Origin: Bacteroidales bacterium UBA2295
Lineage (GTDB): Bacteria > Bacteroidota > Bacteroidia > Bacteroidales > Tenuifilaceae
Reading direction: 5' to 3'
Assembly: GCA_002345825.1 (NCBI GenBank)
Contig: DDWD01000145.1
Coordinates: 1 to 32,457 of the forward strand
DNA: 32,457 nt
Every line of letters starts with the position of its first letter. Position 1 is the first letter of the stretch. The notes below the pieces were generated by a model. The model was not told the origin of the DNA. It searched no databases and saw only the letters and a list, made by a program, of their open reading frames with translations. Shown here piece after piece: positions 21,953-30,720 of this stretch. Position numbers and translations under genes: made by a program.

Positions 21953-23371
21953 TTAGTATCTGTAGTGCTCGGGTTTGTATGGACCTTCAACCTTAACGCC
22001 AATGTAATCGGCTTGCTCTTGGGTTAGCTTGGTAAGCTTAACGCCAAGCTGCTCAAGGTGCAGACGTGCAACCTCCTCGTCGAGGTGTTTAGGTAGGCGG
22101 TACACATCAATTGCCAGGTCGTTTTGCCAAAGCTCTAGCTGGGCAAGGGTTTGGTTGGTAAAGCTATTGCTCATAACAAAGCTAGGATGGCCAGTGGCGC
22201 AGCCAAGGTTTACCAATCGGCCTTCGGCAAGTATAAATATTGAACGACCATCCTCGAAATAGTACTGATCAACCTGTGGTTTTACAGTCTCTTTACGTAC
22301 GCCGGGAGCATTGTTTAGCTTCTCAACCTGTATCTCATTATCGAAGTGACCAATGTTACACACAATGGCCTGATCCTTCATTTTCAGCAAATGCTCTAGG
22401 GTTATTACATCGCGATTCCCTGTTGATGTAACAAAGATATTGCCCTCGTCAAGTGCTTCTTCAATGGGTTTGATCTCAAAGCCTTCCATAGCTGCTTGAA
22501 GAGCGCAAATGGGGTCAATTTCGGTTACTATTACCCTTGCTCCGTAGGCGCGCATGCTTTTGGCGCATCCTTTGCCCACATCGCCGTAGCCCAGCACAAC
22601 AACTACTTTCCCAGCAATCATCACATCGGTGGCGCGCTTAATGCCGTCGGCAAGCGATTCGCGGCAGCCGTATAGGTTGTCGAACTTGCTTTTGGTAACC
22701 GAATCGTTTACATTAATGGCGGGTACTAGCAGTTCGCCGCGCTCCATCATTTGGTAAAGACGATGAACGCCAGTGGTGGTTTCTTCGGATACACCTTTCC
22801 ACTCCTTGGCCACCTTGTGCCATTTTTGGTTGTCTTCGGCTAGGGTTTGTTTCAGTAGTTTAAGTATCTCTCTCTCCTCAATGCTTTCGCCTTCGCGGTC
22901 GATGGTGGTTGGATCGTTCTCCGCTTTGTAACCCATATGGATAAGTAGGGTAGCGTCGCCGCCGTCGTCAACAATTAGGTGTGGTCCCTTGTCGCCGGGG
23001 AAAGCCAATGCTTGCTTTGTGCACCACCAGTATTCCTCTAGCGTTTCGCCTTTCCAAGCAAAAACGGGAACACCAGCTGCAGCGATGGCTGCGGCAGCGT
23101 GATCCTGAGTTGAGAATATGTTACAGCTGGCCCAGCGCACATCGGCGCCAAGTTCCACAAGGGTTTCGATAAGCACAGCGGTTTGAATGGTCATATGAAG
23201 CGAGCCAGAAACCCTGGCGCCTTTTAGTGGCTTTTCGGCAGCATGTTTTCTTCTAATGGCCATGAGCCCCGGCATCTCTTTTTCAGCAATGCTAATCTCT
23301 TTTCGGCCCCAATCGGCTAGCGAAATGTCCTTAACTTTGTAAGGGAGCGTTTCTGTTGTGGTGTTGTTCAT
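21953..23371 (-). CDS. ahcY: Adenosylhomocysteinase (S-adenosyl-L-homocysteine hydrolase)
   Basis: 472 residues, the normal length. It reversibly splits S-adenosylhomocysteine to adenosine and homocysteine, removing the product inhibitor of methyltransferases; it works as a cytosolic NAD-bound tetramer. Visible signatures: SLHMTIQTAVLIETL and the SCNIFSTQDHAAAAI segment in the N-terminal substrate domain, the NAD-binding VVVLGYGDVGKGCA near residue 260, CNIGHFDNEI, and the C-terminal YKPEHYRY with the conserved lysine and tyrosine that reach the neighbouring NAD site. It has its own hairpin terminator. A 12-base inverted repeat (TGCGTAAACGCA) lies 32 bases upstream of the start. Confidence 0.97.
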   Translation of the reverse strand: MNNTTTETLPYKVKDISLADWGRKEISIAEKEMPGLMAIRRKHAAEKPLKGARVSGSLHMTIQTAVLIETLVELGADVRWASCNIFSTQDHAAAAIAAAGVPVFAWKGETLEEYWWCTKQALAFPGDKGPHLIVDDGGDATLLIHMGYKAENDPTTIDREGESIEEREILKLLKQTLAEDNQKWHKVAKEWKGVSEETTTGVHRLYQMMERGELLVPAINVNDSVTKSKFDNLYGCRESLADGIKRATDVMIAGKVVVVLGYGDVGKGCAKSMRAYGARVIVTEIDPICALQAAMEGFEIKPIEEALDEGNIFVTSTGNRDVITLEHLLKMKDQAIVCNIGHFDNEIQVEKLNNAPGVRKETVKPQVDQYYFEDGRSIFILAEGRLVNLGCATGHPSFVMSNSFTNQTLAQLELWQNDLAIDVYRLPKHLDEEVARLHLEQLGVKLTKLTQEQADYIGVKVEGPYKPEHYRY

Positions 23372-23402
23372 AACTATCGTTTTTGATTATAATAAAGTGT
23401 TT

Positions 23403-23414
23403 TGCGTAAACGCA
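23403..23414. promoter_or_regulatory. Short inverted repeat upstream of ahcY
   Basis: TGCGT-AA-ACGCA is a 5-bp perfect dyad in the 68-base gap between ahcY and the small gene before it. It could be an operator but is short enough to be chance. No SAM or SAH riboswitch fold fits in this small gap as far as I can see. Confidence 0.25.
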
Positions 23415-23439
23415 TAAACTTTTGTTAGTTCGTAATTTG

Positions 23440-23898
23440 CTAATTGTAGTCCAAATCGAGTTGGCGTCCTTCTTCAAATGCTTTCTTGTCCATTCCTGCA
23501 CCTAATGCCATTCCGAAAACAAGCCCTAAGGGTAATCCAATACCAATGAGTCCCATATTTCCTAAGCTGATTCCAAAAACGACACCAAGGGGTAACCCAA
23601 ATGTAGCCATACCTGTTGCCATCCAAATGTTTCGGTAGTAATTTTTTGTAACCAATTTAAGCTTCTGTTCGAGCAACTTAATGATTTTTGCCTGCTTTTG
23701 CTTAAACATTTTTATCAATACGCCAATCTCTGAGTTTGAATTTAACTCTTCAATGTGATTGTTTATTGAAGTAACGATTGACTCAGGAAGATTCCTTTTA
23801 CGGAGTTCTGTTAGCAGTGCATCAAATTTAAGATAAAGTTCCTTTAACTTGATGTTTTTATCTATGTCCAGTGGTTGGTTGAGCTCAGTAATAATCAT
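23440..23898 (-). CDS. Small membrane protein with duplicated glycine-rich segment, unknown function
   Basis: 152 residues. Residues ~1-90 are charged and helical, with leucine spacing suggestive of a coiled coil (IKLKELYLKFDALLTELRKR; MFKQKQAKIIKLLEQKLKLV). Residues ~92-135 are hydrophobic and contain an internal duplication with a 20-residue period: GLPLGVVFGISLG (101-113) and GLPLGLVFGMALG (121-133). The glycine spacing suggests two tightly packed transmembrane helices or a helical hairpin. The C-terminus (DKKAFEEGRQLDLDYN) is polar. No named family is recognised. It lies between ribF and ahcY on the same strand, 85 bases after ribF; shared transcription is possible but no functional link is evident. 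Confidence 0.75.
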   Translation of the reverse strand: MIITELNQPLDIDKNIKLKELYLKFDALLTELRKRNLPESIVTSINNHIEELNSNSEIGVLIKMFKQKQAKIIKLLEQKLKLVTKNYYRNIWMATGMATFGLPLGVVFGISLGNMGLIGIGLPLGLVFGMALGAGMDKKAFEEGRQLDLDYN

Positions 23899-23983
23899 TT
23901 ATTTGGGTTGCTTGTTTTAAAGCCTCAATATTTAACAATGTTGCGTGCTAAAAGGTTGCTAATATAATGTAAAAAACGGAAAG

Positions 23984-24928
23984 CTACGAGGCTTTATGCT
24001 GCTTGTTTAGAATTTGCAATGTGTTATCGCGGTCTGTTTTAAGCTGTTCCTTTAGGGAATCGAGTGAATCGAACTTTTGCTCATCCCTAATCTTTTCAAC
24101 AAATTTCACCGAGATCTCTTCGCGGTAGATATTCTTGGTAAATCCTATAATATGAGCTTCGATGGTTCTCTCAAGTCCATCGCCTATGGTAGGGCGTATC
24201 CCGATGTTTAACATAGCAGGGTAGTCGATACCTTGGTATTGAACCCAAACTGCATACACCCCGTTGGCTGGTACTTGCTTGATGGGATCGGAAAGGTTTA
24301 TGTTGGCTGTAGGAAATCCAATAACTCTGCCAATTTGTTTTCCTCCAGCAATTGTACCACTCAGGCTATAATTTTTGCCTAGCATGGTGTTGGCGAGATC
24401 TAAATTACCTTGCTCCAGTGCTTCGCGAATTTTTGTGGAGCTAATATTTACACCATCAATACTAACTGGGTTTACCTGTGTTGCAATATAGTCAAATTCA
24501 TGCTCATGCTGTTTGAGTAAGTTGTAATTACCTTGGCCTTTATATCCAAAGGCATGGTTATACCCCAGCACAATGGCCGATGGGTTGAGCTTGCCCACAA
24601 GGTGATTTTTCACGAAGTCGATGGCTGGTGTTTTGGCAAACTCGGCTGTAAATTCAATTAAAAGGAGTGCATCAATCCCTTTATCGAAAATAAGTTGCTG
24701 CTTCTCTTCTAAGGTTGTTAGTAGTTTTAGCTTTTGGTCGTCGTTATGCAGCACTTTGCGGGGATGAGGCCAGAAAGTAATAAGCAAACTTGGTTTATTG
24801 AATGATTTGGCTTGCTGAAGTACAGTCTCAATAATAGCGTTGTGTCCCAGATGTACACCATCAAAAAATCCTATGGTTACAACGGGTTTGCTAATGTTAA
24901 CCTCATGTATGTTGTGATATATAATCAT
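23984..24928 (-). CDS. ribF: Bifunctional riboflavin kinase / FAD synthetase
   Basis: 314 residues, standard for RibF. It phosphorylates riboflavin to FMN and adenylates FMN to FAD. The N-terminal nucleotidyltransferase domain (~1-180) has GFFDGVHLGH with the HxGH motif at 26-29 and ISSTKIREAL near its end. The C-terminal riboflavin kinase domain (~183-310) has GRVIGFPTANINL, the metal- and nucleotide-binding PTAN motif, and the MLNIGIRPTIGDG and VKFVEKIRDEQKFDSLDSLK segments. A -7-like box is found just before the start, next to the terminator of the glycogen operon. Confidence 0.96.
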   Translation of the reverse strand: MIIYHNIHEVNISKPVVTIGFFDGVHLGHNAIIETVLQQAKSFNKPSLLITFWPHPRKVLHNDDQKLKLLTTLEEKQQLIFDKGIDALLLIEFTAEFAKTPAIDFVKNHLVGKLNPSAIVLGYNHAFGYKGQGNYNLLKQHEHEFDYIATQVNPVSIDGVNISSTKIREALEQGNLDLANTMLGKNYSLSGTIAGGKQIGRVIGFPTANINLSDPIKQVPANGVYAVWVQYQGIDYPAMLNIGIRPTIGDGLERTIEAHIIGFTKNIYREEISVKFVEKIRDEQKFDSLDSLKEQLKTDRDNTLQILNKQHKAS

Positions 24929-24945
24929 ACGTTTTTCAAGCAGCG

Positions 24946-24953
24946 CAAAAATA
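24946..24953 (-). promoter_or_regulatory. Possible ribF promoter, -7 element
   Basis: TATTTTTG on the minus strand fits TAnnTTTG and lies 17 bases before the ribF start codon, implying a very short leader. It abuts the terminator hairpin of the upstream glycogen operon, leaving no clear -33 element. Confidence 0.35.
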
Positions 24954-24987
24954 GCAAAAGAAGCCGATATTGTCGGCTTCTTTTGCT
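24953..24987 (-). terminator. Rho-independent terminator of the glycogen operon
   Basis: AGCAAAAGAAGCCGA (24953-24967) and TCGGCTTCTTTTGCT (24973-24987) form a perfect 15-bp stem with a 5-base loop. It starts 19 bases after the stop codon of the synthase-phosphorylase gene. The 3' arm on the minus strand holds TTTT, followed by ATTTTTG. Confidence 0.93.
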
Positions 24988-25006
24988 GGTTAAATTGATT
25001 GTAACG

Positions 25007-28000
25007 TTAGATCCACCGTACCAAGGTAAAATCCATACGATGTGGTAAATCGTTATTCTTTGCATACACTCTTATTCCCGAGTCGTAAACTCCAGGATCG
25101 GTAGGTACTAAGGTTAACCTATAAGTTGCCCTTGCACCATCTACATTTTCAAGATCAAACTCCTGGGTGTGCTTAATGGTTACATCGCCATTCTCCACCA
25201 GTTCGGCAATAACCAGTTCAACTCCCACCTCGTTGGGCTGTAGGCTACCCAAATCGAGAACCACCTCAGAGGTGTACTCTTTGCCAAGCACAATGGCTTG
25301 GCGAGATGTATCGAACTGAGCGGCGGTTATAACCTCTAGGCTTTCCCAGTTGCGAGATACTTTACGTTTCCACGCTGCCAGGCGTTTAGCCAGCTCGAAA
25401 TCTTCCTCGATAATTCTGTTGTATCGAATGTACAATTTATGATAGAATCGATCCTCGTAATCGATCATCATACGGGTGGTGCTGAAGTTTGATGCTACCT
25501 CGGCGATAGACTTTTTGATAGACGATACCCATTCGGTGGGAACATCCTCATCGTTTCTGTTATAGAATTTTGGTACAATTTCGTTTTCAATGATAGAGTA
25601 TATGAGCTCTGCATCCAACTCATCTTGATATTCCTGTTGCACGTATGTCCTATCCATTGGTAATGCCCAGCCTGCGTTGGGTTTGTATCCTTCAACCCAC
25701 CATCCGTCAAGAACGCTAAAGTGTAGGCAGCCATTCATTACTGCTTTCATTCCGCTTGTTCCCGATGCTTCAAGAGGGCGAGTGGGGGTGTTTAGCCAAA
25801 CATCTACACCTTGAACCATCTTTTTGGCCAACTCCATATTGTAGTTTTGCAGGAAGATAAATTTTCCTACAAACTGGGGCATCTTGCTTACCTCTACTAG
25901 CCTGCGGATTAAATCTTGACCCGCTTTGTCGTTGGGGTGGGCTTTACCGGCAAAGAGAAGTTGGACAGGCCTATCCTCATTATTTACAATTTCGCTAAGC
26001 CTATCAAGATCGCGAATAAGTAGGTGTGCCCTTTTGTAGGTTGCAAAACGTCGAGCAAATCCAATGGTAAGCGCTTTGTCGCTCATCTTTTCCTGTATTT
26101 CAACCACATGCCTTGGGTTTTCATACTTTACAATATGAGGATTTACTAATCGCGTACGTAAATGGTTGAAAAGTTTGCTTCGTTGCTTATTTCTAATTTC
26201 CCACAGCTTGGCATCGGGGATTTGGTGTATATTATCCCATTGGGGTGTATTGTCGAATCCCAGCTCATCACCTTTTCCTTCAATTAGCGATCTAATTTCG
26301 GGGGAGGTCCAAGTGGGGTAGTGAACGCCATTGGTTACATAACCCAAGTGCAGCTCGCTGGGGAAATATCCCGGCCAAAGGTTGGCAAACATTTTACGGC
26401 TCACATCGCCATGTAGCCAGCTTACTCCGTTCACTTCTTGCGATAGGTTTGCGGCTAGGTAGCTCATGGAGAATCGTTCGGTTTCGTCGCCGGGATTAAG
26501 CTTACCCAAATCCATAAACTGTTCCCAGGTTATGCCCAACCTTTCGGGGTAGTGAGCCATATAGGTTCTGAGCATATCCTCGGGGAATGAGTCGTGACCA
26601 GCAGGAACAGGCGTGTGTGTTGTGAATAGGCTTGAGGCTCTCACTAGTTCCATCGACTCGGCAAAAGAGAGTTTTGTTTCCACAATAATGCTGCGGAGTC
26701 TTTCGAGGCCTGCAAATGCAGCGTGTCCCTCGTTAAGATGGAAAATGTTGGGGTTAACGCCCATTCTCTCGAGAGCCCTAACGCCACCTATTCCTAGTAT
26801 CATCTCCTGCTTAAATCGATTTTCCCAGTCGCCACCGTACAGGTGATGAGTTATGGATCTGTCCTCGGGGCTATTGTCTTCAAAATCAGTATCGAGCAGA
26901 TACAACTCCGTGCGACCTAAGTCGGCTCGCCAAATGCGCACATTTACAATCCGTCCAGGAAATGCTACTCCAATGGTTTGCCATTTACCATTCTGATTTC
27001 TCACTGGTTTTGCTAGCGTTTGAGCAAAGTTTTGCTGATCGTAAGCTGCAATCTGCTGTCCGGTTGACGAAAGTTGCTGGGTGAAGTAACCGTATCGGTA
27101 AAAAAGCCCAATACCCACAATGGGGACGTTCCTGTCCGATGCCTCCTTAAGGTAATCGCCCGCCAGTATACCTAGTCCTCCAGAGTATGTTTTAAGGCTG
27201 TGATGTAGCCCAAATTCCATGCTTAGGTAAGCAATTTTTGGCCCTTTGCGTCCTGCTTTCTGAGCCATATACTCTTTGAAGTGCTTGTGAACCTTTGATA
27301 GTTTTGCTATGAAATCTTCGCTTCTCTCCAGCTCCTGATATCGGGGAAGTGAAATTTGGTCGAGGAATAGGATTGGGTTATACTCACACTCCTCCCATAG
27401 GTCGGGGTCAATAGTGTTGAATAGATCAATAGCATCGGGGTTCCAACACCACCATAGATTTTTGGAAAGTTCGTCGAGCGCTGCCAATTTCTCGGGGATG
27501 TTTTTTTGAATCAGCAGCCTAACCCAGTTGGGTTTATTGATATGGTACTTTTTCTCGATATGAGGGAGTTGCTCTTCGCGGTCGAGCTCCATGAATTGTT
27601 GGGTTCTTTTCTCAACTTGTTGCAGAGCAATGTCGTATGCCTGCTTGTAGTGAACAATTAAGTTTTCCCAAAGGGCAATCCGCGAAACCTCAAGGGCGTT
27701 GTTTCTGTATTTCTCCTGATCATCGAGGTTGAGTGTTGCGTAGTGGCAAATGGTTTTTGATATTTCCTCAATCACAAAGCTATCGTTGATGTCGGTTCTA
27801 TCAATTACGCTTATGCCCGGATGATCTTCGGTGTAGTAAGTGTTAACCCACAGCCCAAAACCTGCAAGGGTTGTTGTTATTGTTGGTACGTGAAATGCCA
27901 AGCTCTCAAGCGGAGTGTATCCCCAAGGCTCATAGTACGATGGGAATACGGAGATGTCCATACCAACAAGTAAATCCCAGTATGACAGGTTAAAAATTCC

Positions 28001-29251
28001 ATCGGTGCCATTAAGGTAGCAGGGTACAAAAAATATTTTCACCTTATCGCTCGAGGAGTTGAATAGCCCAGCCTGTTTGAACTTGTTGAGAATGGGGTCT
28101 GTTTCAGGCTCGTTAAGGTAATGGGTGATGTGCGTATTGCTAAGCACCACCACGTTTTCGTTTTCCTTTTCCTGTAGATTTTTAAACACATCCTTGCGAG
28201 GGCCGTGGTGCCCAGCTGGAATTAGGATAAATGCTAAAACCTCACGTTCTAGATTATCGCAAGTGTTGAGCTTGGCCATGGCATCAATAAAAACATCAAT
28301 ACCCTTGTTCTTAAACTCGTACCTGCCGCTAATACCAACCACAAGGGCATCTTTGGCCACATCGTGAGCCAATAGCGCCTCGGCTACCTCGTAGAATTTA
28401 ACCTTGGCCTCAATGCGGCGTAGGTTAAACTCATCGCCTTGTGGAACAAAGCTGTTCTCGAAACCGTTGGGGGTAACAATATCTACCTTCTTGCCATGGA
28501 ACTGTTCACACTCGCGGGCTGTAAGATCGCTCACCGTGGTGTAGCAGTCGGCCTCAATGGCTGCGGTTTTCTCAAGCGATTGCTTTGAAACCACATTGAA
28601 CTCAATGGCTTTTTGCTCGGCGTTGTACTTCTCTAGGTTACCGTAAAGGGGTATGTTGTTACCAGCAATACATCGTCCCATAACCGTAGCATGGGTGGTG
28701 AAGATATTGCCCGCCTGGGGCAGATGTTTTTTTAGGTAAAGCAGCCCTGTGCCTGTCATCCACTCATGAAACTGGGCAACAATTCTATGCCTATAGGTTA
28801 ACTGGAATTTGGTGAAACTCTCTATTACTTTACCTGCGGCGTAGCCGAATAGGGCAGGCTCAATGTAGTCCCACTGGCCAGTAATTGAATCGAGCTGGTA
28901 GTCTTCCCAAAACTCTTTGAAAATTTCGTCTTTCTTGGTGAAGAATTGGGTAAAATCAACAATGATTACAACGGGCTTACCCTCGATGTTCCAACGGCCA
29001 ATTCTAACGCGAAGTCCCTCCTCCGAAGCCTTGTTTCGCCATGAGGCGAAAAGCTGGGGATCTTCAGTGAATTCAGGATTCGTTTCGGTATCGCGCCATA
29101 CGTCGGGACCAATTAGAATCAAGTTGTTCTTGTGCTCCTGCACTAGAGTTAACGCTTTGGTGGATATTACTGTGTGAATGCCACCCACCTTATTGCATAT
29201 TTCCCAGCTCACCTCAAACAGGTAATCGGGGCGTAATAATTTGTCTTTCAT
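25007..29251 (-). CDS. Fused glycogen synthase (GT3) - alpha-glucan phosphorylase (GT35)
   Basis: 1414 residues in one open frame. Residues ~1-555 are a GT3 (eukaryote/yeast-type) glycogen synthase: LFEVSWEICNKVGGIHTVIS near the start, the GISGRYEFKNKGIDVFIDA hinge, and the E-x7-E pair E441/E449 in YYEPWGYTPLES. Residues ~575-1414 are an alpha-glucan phosphorylase of the short GT35 type: LSKNLWWCWNPDA at ~595, YLSMEFGLHHSLKTYSGGLG at ~675, HLNEGHAAF at ~838, and the pyridoxal-phosphate lysine K1169 in EASGTSGMKAV. The first half would extend chains from a sugar nucleotide; the second would release glucose-1-phosphate. Both active sites look intact, so opposing activities sit in one chain. It is last in the glycogen operon, 38 bases after the GH57 gene. 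Confidence 0.94.
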   Translation of the reverse strand: MKDKLLRPDYLFEVSWEICNKVGGIHTVISTKALTLVQEHKNNLILIGPDVWRDTETNPEFTEDPQLFASWRNKASEEGLRVRIGRWNIEGKPVVIIVDFTQFFTKKDEIFKEFWEDYQLDSITGQWDYIEPALFGYAAGKVIESFTKFQLTYRHRIVAQFHEWMTGTGLLYLKKHLPQAGNIFTTHATVMGRCIAGNNIPLYGNLEKYNAEQKAIEFNVVSKQSLEKTAAIEADCYTTVSDLTARECEQFHGKKVDIVTPNGFENSFVPQGDEFNLRRIEAKVKFYEVAEALLAHDVAKDALVVGISGRYEFKNKGIDVFIDAMAKLNTCDNLEREVLAFILIPAGHHGPRKDVFKNLQEKENENVVVLSNTHITHYLNEPETDPILNKFKQAGLFNSSSDKVKIFFVPCYLNGTDGIFNLSYWDLLVGMDISVFPSYYEPWGYTPLESLAFHVPTITTTLAGFGLWVNTYYTEDHPGISVIDRTDINDSFVIEEISKTICHYATLNLDDQEKYRNNALEVSRIALWENLIVHYKQAYDIALQQVEKRTQQFMELDREEQLPHIEKKYHINKPNWVRLLIQKNIPEKLAALDELSKNLWWCWNPDAIDLFNTIDPDLWEECEYNPILFLDQISLPRYQELERSEDFIAKLSKVHKHFKEYMAQKAGRKGPKIAYLSMEFGLHHSLKTYSGGLGILAGDYLKEASDRNVPIVGIGLFYRYGYFTQQLSSTGQQIAAYDQQNFAQTLAKPVRNQNGKWQTIGVAFPGRIVNVRIWRADLGRTELYLLDTDFEDNSPEDRSITHHLYGGDWENRFKQEMILGIGGVRALERMGVNPNIFHLNEGHAAFAGLERLRSIIVETKLSFAESMELVRASSLFTTHTPVPAGHDSFPEDMLRTYMAHYPERLGITWEQFMDLGKLNPGDETERFSMSYLAANLSQEVNGVSWLHGDVSRKMFANLWPGYFPSELHLGYVTNGVHYPTWTSPEIRSLIEGKGDELGFDNTPQWDNIHQIPDAKLWEIRNKQRSKLFNHLRTRLVNPHIVKYENPRHVVEIQEKMSDKALTIGFARRFATYKRAHLLIRDLDRLSEIVNNEDRPVQLLFAGKAHPNDKAGQDLIRRLVEVSKMPQFVGKFIFLQNYNMELAKKMVQGVDVWLNTPTRPLEASGTSGMKAVMNGCLHFSVLDGWWVEGYKPNAGWALPMDRTYVQQEYQDELDAELIYSIIENEIVPKFYNRNDEDVPTEWVSSIKKSIAEVASNFSTTRMMIDYEDRFYHKLYIRYNRIIEEDFELAKRLAAWKRKVSRNWESLEVITAAQFDTSRQAIVLGKEYTSEVVLDLGSLQPNEVGVELVIAELVENGDVTIKHTQEFDLENVDGARATYRLTLVPTDPGVYDSGIRVYAKNNDLPHRMDFTLVRWI

Positions 29252-29289
29252 CGTAATGGGGTGTTACTATGGTTTAATAGCCTCAAAAA

Positions 29290-30705
29290 CTACTTCTTCT
29301 CTCTTTTCGCCCTCGCTGTACCCTTGGGGGTTGTGCTCTGTGGCTTTGCTGTTGCTGTTTTCTTTCCAGCTGTTTTCTGGTTTTTAGATTTGCTGCTGGG
29401 ATTCGTTTTTTGTTTAAGCTTTTTAAGCTCTAAAAGCTTCTTCTCATAATCTTTTATTAGGATATCAATTTCTCCTGCATCTTTAATGGTGTCGGATTCA
29501 GAGTTGGTGTCCGTTGATGTTTGAGCTTTATCGAGCCTTAGCTTAAAATCGCTTAGGGCATTCATGAAGTTGATGAAGGCCTCGTATGGAGTGTCGTATG
29601 GGTTGAAGTACTTGTGCACATCCCCATCGCTAAACCACTTGGTACACATGTAGTAGAAGTGGTCGCTGGTTTGTATGTATTTCCAATCGCGTTGAATATC
29701 GGGGTCGTCGATACTCGAAACCTTATCGATAAGGTTGTATAGATTGCTAAAGGCTTCGTCCTGCATCTCGTTGCCAAGCCAAGCGGTTAGGTCGCGCTCC
29801 TCATCGGCCCAACTGATGGGGAATGGCACATGGAGCGGAGCAATTGGCTGGTGCTTTTTAACTGCTTCGGATGGGGTAAGAAACTCGAAATTTGAGTCGG
29901 ATAAAACCCTACCGGGCAGCGCTTTCATAAATTCGAATATCCCTGTTTCGGCCCACTGGTGCTCGCCAAAGGTTTCATAGTCCATGAAAAGGTTGATAAT
30001 CTCATCCTTACTGTCGATAGAGTTTAACCAGTGTACATATTTCTCCGTGGTAAGAGGCCATTCTTCCCATCCGCGATTCGAGAAACGGAAGGCAATATCA
30101 TCGCTCATCTGAAAGTTTTTGAGCAACAGCCGGAGCTTAGGATTTATGGCGTTGGTGTATAGGTAGTTTGGGCTTTTCCACCCCATAATATGCTTTGCGC
30201 CCTCGGTTAGCATAGCCTTAAAGCCCATATCGGCTACCATTGCTCCAATCTCATCGGAATAGATAAGCTCCGTGTTGCGAAATGTGGTTGGTTTCTGTCC
30301 GAAAAGTTCTTCAATCTTTTGGGTTTGGGCAGTAACTTGCAATTCAAATTCCTTGCGACTTTTTAAAGCGGATAGGGAGTGTGAGTAGGTTTCGGCAATG
30401 AATTCAACGCTTCCAGTTTGAGCCAGTTTTACAAAGGTGTCGAGCACATCGGGAGCATACATTTCAAATTGGTCGAGGGCAGTGCCCGAGATGGAGTAAG
30501 CAATTTTGAATCTGCTCCCAAATTCATTGATAAGTGAGAGCATGAGGTTATTGGTGGGCAGGTAGCACTTTTCGGCTACTTTACGCATGATGGATCGGTT
30601 GGCAAACTCATCGAAATAGTTGTGATACTGCCCAATATCGAAAAAGCGATACCTGCGTAGCCTGAATGGCTGATGAACCTGAAAGTAGAAGCAGATTGTT
30701 TTCAT
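29290..30705 (-). CDS. Glycoside hydrolase family 57 alpha-glucan-active enzyme with lysine-rich tail
   Basis: 471 residues. The N-terminus MKTICFYFQVHQPFRLRRYR is the GH57 start with the conserved HQP. The predicted nucleophile is E146 (TFRNTELIYSDE) and the acid/base is D242 (FMDYETFGEHQW). GH57 members are alpha-amylases, 4-alpha-glucanotransferases, branching enzymes or amylopullulanases; this short form is usually annotated as alpha-amylase, but specificity cannot be read from sequence. The last ~50 residues are very rich in lysine, threonine and serine (KKLKQKTNPSSKSKNQKTAG onward), a disordered basic tail. No signal peptide is present, so it acts in the cytosol. It is 15 bases after the GT4 gene and is part of the glycogen operon. 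Confidence 0.92.
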   Translation of the reverse strand: MKTICFYFQVHQPFRLRRYRFFDIGQYHNYFDEFANRSIMRKVAEKCYLPTNNLMLSLINEFGSRFKIAYSISGTALDQFEMYAPDVLDTFVKLAQTGSVEFIAETYSHSLSALKSRKEFELQVTAQTQKIEELFGQKPTTFRNTELIYSDEIGAMVADMGFKAMLTEGAKHIMGWKSPNYLYTNAINPKLRLLLKNFQMSDDIAFRFSNRGWEEWPLTTEKYVHWLNSIDSKDEIINLFMDYETFGEHQWAETGIFEFMKALPGRVLSDSNFEFLTPSEAVKKHQPIAPLHVPFPISWADEERDLTAWLGNEMQDEAFSNLYNLIDKVSSIDDPDIQRDWKYIQTSDHFYYMCTKWFSDGDVHKYFNPYDTPYEAFINFMNALSDFKLRLDKAQTSTDTNSESDTIKDAGEIDILIKDYEKKLLELKKLKQKTNPSSKSKNQKTAGKKTATAKPQSTTPKGTARAKREKK

Positions 30706-30720
30706 TATCTTAAGGTTTTA

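Noticed and set aside
23372..23439. SAM/SAH riboswitch before ahcY
   Set aside because: The gap is only 68 bases and shows just a 12-base dyad; no riboswitch core could be laid out in it.
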